Below the pieces are notes generated by a model, which saw only the letters and a program-made list of their open reading frames with translations, searched no databases and was not told the origin of the DNA. This document shows, piece after piece, positions 21,651 to 31,223 of a stretch of DNA of 64,000 nt. The position numbers and the translations under genes were made by a program. Position 1 is the first letter of the stretch; every line of letters starts with the position of its first letter. This stretch comes from Lotus japonicus (lineage: Eukaryota > Streptophyta > Magnoliopsida > Fabales > Fabaceae): positions 13,758,223 through 13,822,222 of the forward strand of contig NC_080043.1 in NCBI RefSeq assembly GCF_012489685.1, in the 5' to 3' direction.

Positions 21651-22640
21651 GCCAGATTCAATTGGGATGAAGCATAGATACATTGTAACATGCAGGTCCT
21701 GCGAAATCCCCTATAGTTTCCGTCGTCCTTTTGATTTTCTCCCTATACTATTCGACGTGTGAATTTCAATTTTGGTTCTACTATGGTTGTTCCTGGTTTT
21801 GAAACCTATGATTTCTGACTCACAATGATCTAAGTTTATTGTTGTCTTGTTTGGTTGTACGATGGCAAAAACAATCCTCGTTCTGGAGAAAATTTATATG
21901 TATGTTTGAGATGGCATGTACCTTAATTATTGGCTGTAACTTTCTATTAGTGGTTATGTTCCTCTATTCTTGTGGAATAATAACAAAGTTATACAATTGT
22001 CATTTCTAACACATTTATCGGGTCAACCTAAAGAAATATGACAGAATTTAAACATGAGAGGATTTTGATCCCAAGATGCACACGCAATGTAAACTATTTA
22101 AATTTATTATATAATTAAAACATTGTATTATTTTTTGTTAAAATAATAAAATTGCGAAGAAAATATTGATGTATTAGTCCATCAGGTTCTAATTAAAAAA
22201 ACCTTTTGGGCGAGTTTATTTCAAGTTTTAGAATAGTATCCTGAGAAATAATGTTTCTAACCAGAAATGACTTTTGACTTTAAATTTAGGTAAAATGAAG
22301 AATATTTTTTTGTTAGTATATACTATTTTCATAAGGTTTTTAAAAATTATTTAATTAAAAATAGAAAATTTGTGGTACAAGGAGTGTTTGTGGAAAACAA
22401 TTTTCATATTTTCATTCTATGAAAATGCTAAGATTCTCTCTCTTTGATGTAGCACCTCATTTCTCGATGGTCACTTTAATAACCTTTTCAAAAAACATGA
22501 GTGAATTTTTGTGGAAACTTTAACCTTTTCAAAGCATAAATGATAAACACAATAAAAGAAGAAATAACTGAAATAATCATTTTATTAATTAAAAAATAGT
22601 TGAGTACATCCATTTTATTAAACATAAAGGAAAATAATGC
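21651..22640. other. intergenic DNA, nothing recognised
   Basis: AT-rich, without a coding frame or a clear element boundary. There are scattered A/T runs only. Confidence 0.5.
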
Positions 22641-23323
22641 CTTAGCCTTTCCCGAGTCGATCAACACACGATGGCTTCAAAGAAGTTGTAAGGCCCTAGA
22701 AAAGAAAAATAAGCTCGACCTTTCACCAACCCCAAAATACAAACTCCACACTCGCCCACCCGACTCAAAGTCCTCTGGCCTTTTACGCTCATCAATAGCA
22801 TCCTGGACCAGGGTCTTCATCCTGCACTCCTGCCTATTCCAGAACTTGTCGAACAGACTAAGAACCTCGTCTGGGTAGTCCTCATCATAAGCCTCCTCAG
22901 TAGTAGGGGTTGTAGCAGTAGCCTCAGTAGTCATGGGCTCTGGCTATGCCGGCGAGTATAATGGTGAATCTAGGCCTGGAGTGTACCCTGGCGACCCTGG
23001 GGTATACTCTGGTGATAGGGGAGAATACTCTCGAATGTCGGAAGAATCCACCTCCATTAAAGGAGACATCGTTGCATCCTCTACAGGTGGGGCGACCTGT
23101 GGAGAGGTATAGGGCATCCTCAGCTCTCCTCTGTAGCCTATGACCTCCTACATGTGTCCTTCCTTGGTATAAGTTATCTCCATGATAAGACCTCTATATA
23201 CATACCGTCCGCGAGAGTGGTCTATCTCCCACGCGGCGTCGAACTGAGCATCAGGTATTGCGAGGCTCCTCTTCTGGTGATCCATCTAGGCGTTAAGCGC
23301 CCTAAACATCACACAAGCAAACA
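22641..23323 (-). pseudogene. degenerate retroelement-associated ORF, related to 1225-1731
   Basis: The minus-strand frame starts near 23285 (MDHQKRSLAI) and contains AAWEIDHSRGRYVYRGLIME ... KEGHM. This matches the WVVDPASHRATYSGRIME ... GHM segment of the left-edge ORF in spacing and key residues. A stop follows GHM. After it come a tract of short S-P-x-Y/Y-S/T-P repeats (SPEYTPGSPGYTPG), another stop, and an acidic region (DEDYPDEVLSLFDKFWNRQE) running to about 22677. It has at least two stops, so it is not functional. The flanking 23.33-23.86 kb may be its LTR or leader. No gag or pol is visible. Confidence 0.5.
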
Positions 23324-23940
23324 AGCAAGAGCCAACTTCTAGAAGACAAGCACTACATGTATAGTCAAATAAGGTATCTACCCTAGCATTCACATGTAAA
23401 ACCCTAATCTAACATCCACAATTAATGGGAACTATATCATAGTTCTAAGTTTAGTTAGTCAATGTCGTGCAGATGCATGCAGACGCTTTGGATATTCACA
23501 TCTCCAATCCTCCCTAGAAAGGCAAGACATAATATGACTCCACGATCGGGGTTGACTCCCAGCCAACAAACCACTGTCCCAAAGCTCCACAATCGGGGTT
23601 AGCCGTCACTAACGAGTGCCACTTCACATTTTTTTCCTCGTTCAGGTCCTCCCCAGTCCCGAACCTCGCCGCCGACTATCCCTATCCAGAACACCAATCA
23701 TGGCCACAAAGCCCTATCCAGGACACTTGGTAAAAGCTCATGTCGTGCAGGGTAGTTATCATCACAAGGTTCCCCGCCTTACATGTTAACAACTTGAACA
23801 TCATCATATTTATCAAAGTATAACTTGCATGCATATCATATCAAAGTATAACTTGCATTCTTGGGTCATAAATCACAGTCACTATTTATAATTAATTTTG
23901 AATTTAATAATATTTTAAAATATGAAATAGAAGATTGAAT
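23324..23940. other. probable retroelement-derived non-coding DNA
   Basis: It is moderately GC-rich up to 23.8 kb, with an imperfect duplication of CACGATCGGGGTT / CACAATCGGGGTT (about 23562 and 23590) and TATCAAAGTATAACTTGCAT (twice at about 23811-23856). It adjoins the degenerate ORF on its 5' side and is probably part of the same element. Boundaries are not seen. Confidence 0.35.
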
Positions 23941-23949
23941 AACTATGTA

Positions 23950-24090
23950 ACCACAAGGGGTGACACAAGTGGTAAATGTGTATTTCCTTAAGGGATTTCG
24001 CCTAGGCTCCTAGCCCGGTTCGATCCCCTCTGAGGTAAAAAATAATACATTTGTGCCCAGGAACATCACTACCGTATCCCGATGCCTCTT
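23950..24090 (+). mobile_element. tRNA-derived SINE or SINE head
   Basis: An A box (TGACACAAGTGG, 23961-23972) and a B box (GGTTCGATCC, 24018-24027) are 45 bases apart in the correct order, as in tRNA-derived SINEs. No acceptor-stem pairing is apparent, so it is not a functional tRNA. The 3' end and target duplication were not found. A GGTAAAAAATAATACA stretch follows. Confidence 0.6.
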
Positions 24091-24109
24091 GTGCTTTCTG
24101 CAATAATCA

Positions 24110-25090
24110 TGTGGAATCAGGCTTTCATTTGCTATTTTCATGTCCCTTTATACTGAGTATTTAGCATGGCTGTCTACAATGGTTGGGATGCCCATTTTTT
24201 CAGGCCAATTCTGCTTGTGAGTCGTGATCACTTGTATCAATTCAGGTTTGGTATAAATAATTCGCAGCAGCGCTTGTCTCGTTCGATTTGGTTGGCTGTC
24301 ATTTGATTCGTGTGGTTGGCTCAGAATGACACTGTGTTTTGAGGAGGCTCTGCAAATTTGGAGGCTGTCTTAGAGCTTGTTAAGCGTCGATCGTGGCAAT
24401 GGATCAAGGCGAATGTGCGGAACTTTTGTTACTCATCTGCTGATTGGTTCTCTAATCCCCTTCATTGCATTCTTGGGTCATAGAGGTTTTTGTGTGATTT
24501 CCATTCTGCATTGTGAATCCTGTACCCTTGTGTCTGGTTTTGGCGTTGGATTTCGTCAGCTGGGTTGAAGGCTTGGTGTGTGTTTAGTGGTGTGCCTGCA
24601 GAGTTCTTTTGATTGTTTGAAGTGACCCGTGTGGAAGGTTATTGGGACTGTATTAACTTGCAGTTAATTTGGTCGACCATGGCTCAAGCTTTTCCCATTA
24701 CATGGTGAAGATATTATGCTGTTTTGCTGGCAAAGGTGGAGATTGATAGTTGCTGTTACTATCACTTTGTGGGAATTTCCTCCAATGTGCAGATGGAGAT
24801 TATTAAATTAGTGCTTTGGTTTTTGTCTATTTGTGCTGTTGCTTGGTCTCTTCGGGGTGCTATTTTCGCTTTATAAACTATAAATTATGTATTCTTTTTC
24901 CTTCCCTAGTTTTTCCCAAAGGGTTTTTAGTAAGATTTTAATGAAGAATTTGTTTGTAAAGTCTTGCCTCCTAGGGTTGTTCTTGTTCTTTTGAGATGTA
25001 TTTTCTTTGCTGTTTTTTTCTTCTTTTTATCTTAGGTTGAGGTACCTATTGTACTTCTTTCCAATATATCTTTTGACTTATAAAAAAAAA
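24110..25090 (+). mobile_element. 5'-truncated LINE: ORF2 C-terminus, 3' UTR and poly(A)
   Basis: At about 24260-24480 the plus strand encodes a stop-interrupted SIWLAVI...FVWLAQNDTVF, then NLEAVLELVKRRSWQWIKAN and FCYSSADWFSNPL. These are the conserved residues near the end of plant L1 ORF2. A long 3' UTR ends with CAATATATCTTTTGACTTAT and an A9 run at 25082-25090. The 5' boundary and target duplication are not resolved. It is inactive. Confidence 0.65.
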
Positions 25091-25841
25091 CATTTCCAAA
25101 TTTTTTATTTCCATATATCATTGATCTTTATTTCTAATTTAAAAGACAAAAAAAACCACATCATTTACATTCACTTAACTAATTGAATAATGTTATGTTA
25201 ACATCTTATTTCCACTTTCACCTTAAGTAAAAAGAAGAGAAAAAAGTGAAATGACTGATACATAATTTGTAATTTAACAAAAAATGCAATAAGAGATAGG
25301 AAGAAAAAATCGGTCGAAATAAGATTTTAGTGAAAATTAGATGTTTTAATTTTCTCCCCACCTAGAGGAAGTACAAAAATCAATAAATGAAAAAAATTCA
25401 TTTCCACACAATGTTTTATTAATTTTTCCCCATCCTAACAAAATCTATTATTTCCATTTTATTTCATTTTCCTTTCTTCTTTTGTCTCTGTACTAATCCT
25501 TTCCCATTCTTGTCTCTTTTTCAAAGCTAACTACAAAACCAACAGAAAAAGCCACCTTCTTGTTCAACCCAACACACAACACACAACAACAAAATCTCTC
25601 CACAAATACAACTAAGCCAACAAAAAAATAAACCACCGCAAGTTTCACCTCCTCCGCCGCACCGGAGTTCATAACCACCGTCAGCCACCGCGTCTTTCAC
25701 AAGGTGAGAAAGAACAAACCATAGAGCTCGATCTCGATTATCAATTTCGCAAGTAAAATTCGTGGAAGAAACCCTAGAAAAGATTGAAACTCTTGGATTC
25801 TTTGTGAACAGAGTCAACACCAGAGGTTGAAATCTTCAAAG

Positions 25842-26943
25842 ATGTCGTTCCCGTTCTTCAACCGTTCGAACACGGTTCACTCGTCGGCGGCAGCGGCGGA
25901 ACCGTCGCGGAAGCCCTACGACCATCTTCTGGACCGGTCCGGTTCGCTGAGCCGATTCTACGGTTCGGTGGAATCGGTGAAGTCTGCAGGAAGCTCGATC
26001 CGTGGAAGGATGGTGAAGAAGCTCTGCAACCTGTTTGAGTCGCCGAGTTCGAAACCATCGGAACCGAAGAAGGTGGAACCGCTGCCTTGTTCGAAATTGG
26101 GCTCGGATTCTTCTTGCACGCTGTTCCGGTTGGCTGGTGCCGAGGACCGAATTGTGGTGTATTTGACGAGCCTGCGCGGGATTCGGAGGACCTATGAGGA
26201 TTGTAGCGCGGTGAGGATGATCCTGAAGGGGTTTAGGGTTTGGGTTGACGAACGCGACGTGTCGATGGATTGTGCTTATCGAAAGGAATTGCAGGTAGCC
26301 TTTAATTTAACTTACATTCTATTTTGATTTTTGATCAAGGTTTTGTATTGTGAATATGATTGTATTTGTAGTTAAGTCACATTTTTTGATATTGTGGAAA
26401 TTGGTAGATGAATGTCTTATAGCTTGTTTGAATACGAGCTTATTTGAGCTTATCTGTTAGGAAATGTGATAATCTCGAATGAGTGCTCCTTGATTTTTAT
26501 CCGAACGGGCGGATAGTAGAAGCCACGAACTTTGATGTTGTGGCCTCAACTTCAATTTAAGACCATGATTTTAATTATGAAGTTAGTAAAATGTATCATT
26601 TGGATTTTGTGTCTTGTTTAAGTTTATGTACCAAATGCTATTGCAGAGTGTGATGGGGGAGCAGAACGTGGCGCTGCCTCAGGTGTTTGTGAGGGGCAAG
26701 TACATTGGTGGTGCTGAGGTGATTAAGCATCTCTTTGAAAGTGGTGAGTTGAGGAGGGTTCTTGAAGGGTTCCCCAAGGTGAAGCCTGGGTTTGTTTGCG
26801 AGGGTTGCGGGGACGCGAGGTTCGTGCCTTGTGAGAATTGCAGTGGGAGTAGGAAGGTGTTTGATGAGGATGAAGGGTTGTTGAAGAGGTGCTTGGAGTG
26901 CAACGAGAATGGACTCGTAAGGTGTCCCGGTTGCTGTTCCTGA
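25842..26943 (+). CDS. glutaredoxin-like protein with C-terminal zinc-ribbon-like part
   Basis: Two exons, 25842-26294 and 26647-26943, join in phase 0 to give 249 residues. The start is the ATG at 25842. Residues about 101-195 form a glutaredoxin fold: RIVVYLTSLRGIRRTYEDC, then DERDVSMDCAYRKELQ, LPQVFVRGKYIGGAEVIKHL. The CPYC/CxxC active site is replaced by SLRG. The C-terminal 50 residues hold four CxxC pairs (C202/C205, C213/C216, C233/C236, C244/C247), probably binding zinc. This is the architecture of the plant family typified by At3g28850 and At5g39865, whose function is poorly defined; thiol-disulfide activity is doubtful without the cysteines. The N-terminus is Ser-rich and probably disordered. 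Confidence 0.9.
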
Positions 26944-27005
26944 AGGCTTTCATGGGGATCATGAAGCGCGTGGGTCGGGGTAGGGTTCGGCTGAGGATTC
27001 AGAGC

Positions 27006-27196
27006 ACTCTTTGAATTATGGTTGGATTTGAGGTGATGATGGTGTTTTGCGACTTGAACTGCGTTTTGTTTTTGTTCAAGAGCGTGCCTTTTTAAGGTTT
27101 CAAAACACCCTTTGAAATTATGGGTTGGATTTGAGGTGATGATGGTGTTTTTGCGCCTTGAACAGGGTTTTGTTTTGTTCAAGAGCGTGCCTTTTA
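27006..27196. repeat. tandem duplication (about 101-bp period) in the presumed 3' UTR
   Basis: The block from CTTTGAATTATG through GGTTGGATTTGAGGTGATGA to TTCAAGAGCGTGCCTTTT recurs at about 27110-27195 with a few substitutions and small indels. It lies within 250 bases of the glutaredoxin-like stop codon, so probably in its 3' UTR. Confidence 0.8.
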
Positions 27197-28350
27197 ATGC
27201 ATAACTCTGCTAATGAGAATGTGTATATGTATCAATGTATGTAAATACATAGTGATGTGTAACAGTGTAAGCAGTTGCAAATATTGGTCATTGTAGTATA
27301 TGATGACAATGGGGATGCTTAAATCCCTTTTTCTATTATCTAATCTAATGTTGTGTTTCCAATTTCTTTTTGTACAACATCGAATTGTATTTGATAGCAC
27401 ATGTATACTTGTATAGTGATCACATGACAAGAAGTGAAAGATTTAGATGTCCTATTTCCGTGGTATTTTTAGCATATTTTTTAGCATTCAGAAGCTTCCC
27501 AAATTAATTAATGGTGAGTGTGATGTGATGGCATTTTGATTTACCCTGCTCTTGTTTGTCCAATTGATACAAGCATGAAGTTCAATTTTAACAGAATGTC
27601 CGGGTAAGCTTAACTATGGAATAATAGTGGGCTTTAAGCCCTCTACAATAGCAAAAAAATAAACTATGGAATAATAGTTTCGCATTTTCTTAATTATCTG
27701 AGGTAGCTGTCAACAAATATTATTAGTATTATTATTATTATTATATCCGGTAGTTTGGACGGAAAATGTTCTCTCTTTTTTTTGGTCAAGGAAAATGTTC
27801 TCTTGACTATGGATGTTTGTCAAGGAAATGAATGATATTTGAAGAGAGTTATGATATATTATATACACTCATCTCCACTCATTTTCCACCTTCTTTTCTA
27901 TCTATTTCTCTTTTCTTTATCAATCAAATCACCTATCACATCTTCACTTTCTCTCTCTTTTCTTCATATCTCTCTCTTCCTCCACCTTTCCACACCTCAA
28001 AAATGAGGTGTGAAGATATAATTATTCTTTAGATAGAGATGTAGAAATAGAAGTGAGAGAAATGTGAGATACGATAGGAACAAAAGAGAAAGATAAAAGG
28101 AAAAACTGAGTGAAAATGAGATGTAAGAAAAACTTAATATGAATATATCAAAGTTTGGTTTAGACTATCAAAGGATCTGATTGATGAGTGTTTTAAGACT
28201 CTTTGTCTTCACATTTGTAAGTGTAGAAATTGATCTTCCACTCTTATAATTAATTTTAGGGAGTTTAGATATTCTTTTAACCTAATTACAGCTATAAAAA
28301 TCAATTCTATGTAGTATCTTTTGCAATGTATATAATCAATTTTGGGTCAA
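27197..28350. other. intergenic DNA, no gene recognised
   Basis: The first 200 bp probably hold the 3' UTR and polyadenylation region of the glutaredoxin-like gene. Further on there are a TTA-type microsatellite (about 27718-27744) and a pyrimidine-rich block facing a purine-rich block (27860-28000 against 28030-28130), which could pair weakly. Confidence 0.45.
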
Positions 28351-28355
28351 ATCTG

Positions 28356-28669
28356 AAGATCTTGTTGGGTCGGTGGGCCAGCATCCTGCCTGTTGGATAG
28401 CGTTCGAAACAGGACGCTGGTTGCTACGCTATAAAGAAATAACGTTACGCTTTCACTAACATCAATTGGTTTTGGCGTAGTGGTAAGCGTGTGGTCCAAA
28501 AAGTGGTATCAGAGCTGGGGGGATTGTTGGGCCAGTAGGCCAACATCCTGCCTGCTGTACAACGTTTGAAACAGGGCGCTAGCTGCTACGCTATAAGGAA
28601 ATAGCGTTGCGCCCTCACTAACACCAATTGATTTTGGCATAGTGATAAGCACATGATACAAAAGATCTT
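28356..28669 (+). mobile_element. TRIM: miniature LTR retrotransposon with 136-bp LTRs
   Basis: LTR1 (28363-28498) and LTR2 (28525-28660) are both 136 bp, begin TGTTGGG and end CA, and align over their length (roughly three quarters identical). The 26-bp interior has a perfect initiator-Met tRNA primer binding site, TGGTATCAGAGC (28504-28515), and a purine tract GGGGGGA just before LTR2. No coding sequence is present. The flanks carry AAGATCT directly (28356-28362 and, one base off, 28662-28668). This is the minimal layout of terminal-repeat retrotransposons in miniature, which depend on other elements' proteins. Confidence 0.85.
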
Positions 28670-28795
28670 ACTAAATCGACTTACAAAATCAATTTCTTTT
28701 GGTTATAAATACAGTAAAAAATAAACAACTTCATTTTCAACACTCAACTTAATTAATTTTACCAAAAAGGCAATGATAATCAAAACATGCATTTG

Positions 28796-28980
28796 CTTCG
28801 TGAAGTGCGGTATAGTCCCTTAACCATGAGGTCAGGGCCTCAGGGATTCAATCCTTGATCGCCTATTGGGGTGAATTACGTTTCGTGGTCAGTGGTTAGT
28901 CACTTACCGCTTCCTTTGGACACTGAGGTTGCCCAAGGTGAACTGATCTAACCAGAAACCGCTTAAATTGAGGTTTTTTT
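28796..28980 (+). mobile_element. possible SINE
   Basis: A tRNA-like head with TAGTCCCTTAACCATGAGG (about 28813-28831) is followed by GGATTCAATCC, a B-box-like motif (28851-28861). It is followed by about 120 bp ending in T7. No target duplication was found, and the A box is a weak match. Confidence 0.35.
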
Positions 28981-29159
28981 AATGAATCGGGTGGTCCGGT
29001 CCCTGGGTGGCTCGAGTGGAAAACGCGATTCTAGGTTGTTTAGACAGATCAACTTCGGCTCAGGCTCCAGCCTAACCGAACCAGATATAAAAAAAATCAG
29101 CCACAAAGTCCAATTAAAAAGATGTAAAGATGTAGTCCAGCAAGCCCAATAATCCAATA

Positions 29160-29475
29160 TCCCACTAAACCCTGACCATTTATATACTCTCTCTAGTCCC
29201 ACTCTCAACTTTAGACACCTCTCATTTCTTCTCTTTCACTTCAGCAACCAAAAACCCTAGCCTCCACCTATCATCCTCTCAATTTGCGTCACCGCCTCTT
29301 CTCTTGTCTTCTCCCATTTTCTCATTCGCTTCGTTGTAACCTCTCCTCTCCCCACTCTCACTACATCAAAGGAACCCCAACCTTCCTTTCCACTCAGAAT
29401 CAAAAGGAAACCCACTCTGTCATATGTTCCACCGTCATGGAGTTCGAAGAAGTTAAGATTTCTTTGGATTTTTCT
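29160..29475 (+). other. possible promoter and truncated first exon, orphan
   Basis: A TATATA motif (about 29182), a pyrimidine-rich leader with AAAACCCTAG (about 29250-29259) and a short open frame (29284-29475) look like the start of a nuclear gene. The frame ends after about 64 codons, shows no recognisable domain, and no continuation with good splice sites was found downstream. It may be a decayed gene, or a gene whose later exons are lost. Confidence 0.25.
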
Positions 29476-29479
29476 TAGC

Positions 29480-31220
29480 TTCTGCCTTCTATCCTCTCAT
29501 CATCTTTATTTTTTGATTTTTTTCTGGATGTACAAACCGAATGAACCCACTAGGGGTAATTGTTTACGGCTCAACCCAACCCGAGCAACCCGCCACCTAG
29601 CAGCAGAAGGTGACGGACTTTTGGTTCGGTGTTTTGGGCCCGAACCCGCTTGTTGGACAACCCTAATGAACACCCATGGGGGTGGAGATAAATCATTGCT
29701 ATCAGTGGCAAATAAGTTGGGCTAAAAAAGTTCAAAACACCATTTACATGTCCCATTCTTCATTCTGCATGCATAATTATAGAGTCATGATTCATGGACC
29801 ACACAATAATATATATACCCACAAATATATCTCTTTTTTTCCTCTATCTCTCACTCCTTATCTCATCATATCATATATCACATTCATTATTTCTCTCTCT
29901 TCTCTTCTCTCTAGGTGTCCAGCCACACCAATGTTCTATGAATCATTTTCAAATTATATATTTTCTCTTTATAAAGTGAATTGGAATTGTTGCCATCTTT
30001 TTCATATCGTATACGTAAGTGTACATCAAGTTACTTTATAACTAGATGTCGTGATTGTGAATTCAAGGAGAAAATCAAGGAAAGAACATGGGGAAAAGAA
30101 CAATTGTGATACAAGCATACAACAAAATCAGGTTCTAAATACCCAAAGTATTTTTTGGTGTTTTCATTTGTAAATCCCATACTATTTATTTATTGTTATA
30201 TTTCATTGATTTTTTTCATCGACATGTCGTGACCCTGGTTACGACAATTATCATAAGGGATGAGTTCTTTGTCGAAGAACCGCAACGACTTGAATGCACA
30301 AAAAATAGTATGTCAGCGGAGCTCCCCTAATCGATGAAAACTCTTTTCACCTTTCTGTATGGAAGCTTCAATGACCACATGATCATCATTGTTACCACTT
30401 TCAGCGCCATATCTGTTGTATGTGAATGCGATCATCTACGTCTTTTTCGGGGATACAGCAAGTTTATCAACGGATGATGGTCGGCAACATGCAATAGTAG
30501 TGACTTAAGGTGCTTTTTCCAAGTATTTGCCGAGACTCTGCCGCCTGCGAAGGACCCGGCCACCAACCTGCTATTGTTTGGGGTTCTCCTTTGATCATCG
30601 GCTTGCCTTGGTGGCAGGGTTATCATTAAGGCAGGGTCATCGCGGCGTGCTCTGTTATTGGGACACACTCTTCTTGGTGTACGACCGGCAGTCAATTTGG
30701 TCCTCCAGATTGATCATTTCATGTGTATCTCGTGCCATGATGCTTCTTAATCAGTATCGTTGCTCTTTTCTTTTCTGAAAATAATGAAATAAATATGATA
30801 ATATCACCATCCTCAAGACCTGTTATTTTTCTACTAAGTGTAGTTTGATTATATGAATTAATCTGTCATAAATTCATAATACCCTACCATATATTAAGTT
30901 TATAGATAACAAACCTAAAAGACTATAAAGATTCAAGAGAGAATATTAACCTAAACTTGGTTAGTGGAAATAGGATCCTGCTCCTTTTTCTTTTTAAATA
31001 AATTCTACCAACATGAGCATGAGCTTTAACAAAAAGGCAAAAAGGTTGAAATTTATCAATAAAGTCTCTTCCGAAAACACTTACTGATAAATCATATTTG
31101 TTCATCTACAGAAGGATGGTCACAGTCTCACAGGATAATATACAAAGGGAAACTGAGACAAGACAATCTACACTGATATATGCTCCAAACTGTATTCTGC
31201 TAAGTTATGAACTTCTATCT
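29480..31220. other. intergenic DNA with an unassigned GC-richer block
   Basis: 29520-29670 and 30230-30740 are GC-richer than their surroundings, but no frame resembles a known protein and no element borders are visible. The last 200 bases before 31224 probably hold the 3' UTR of the minus-strand ArfGAP gene. Confidence 0.4.
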
Positions 31221-31223
31221 CAG

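Noticed and set aside
23961..24027. Possible tRNA gene (A and B boxes)
   Set aside because: No acceptor or anticodon stem pairing could be drawn. It is interpreted as a SINE head.
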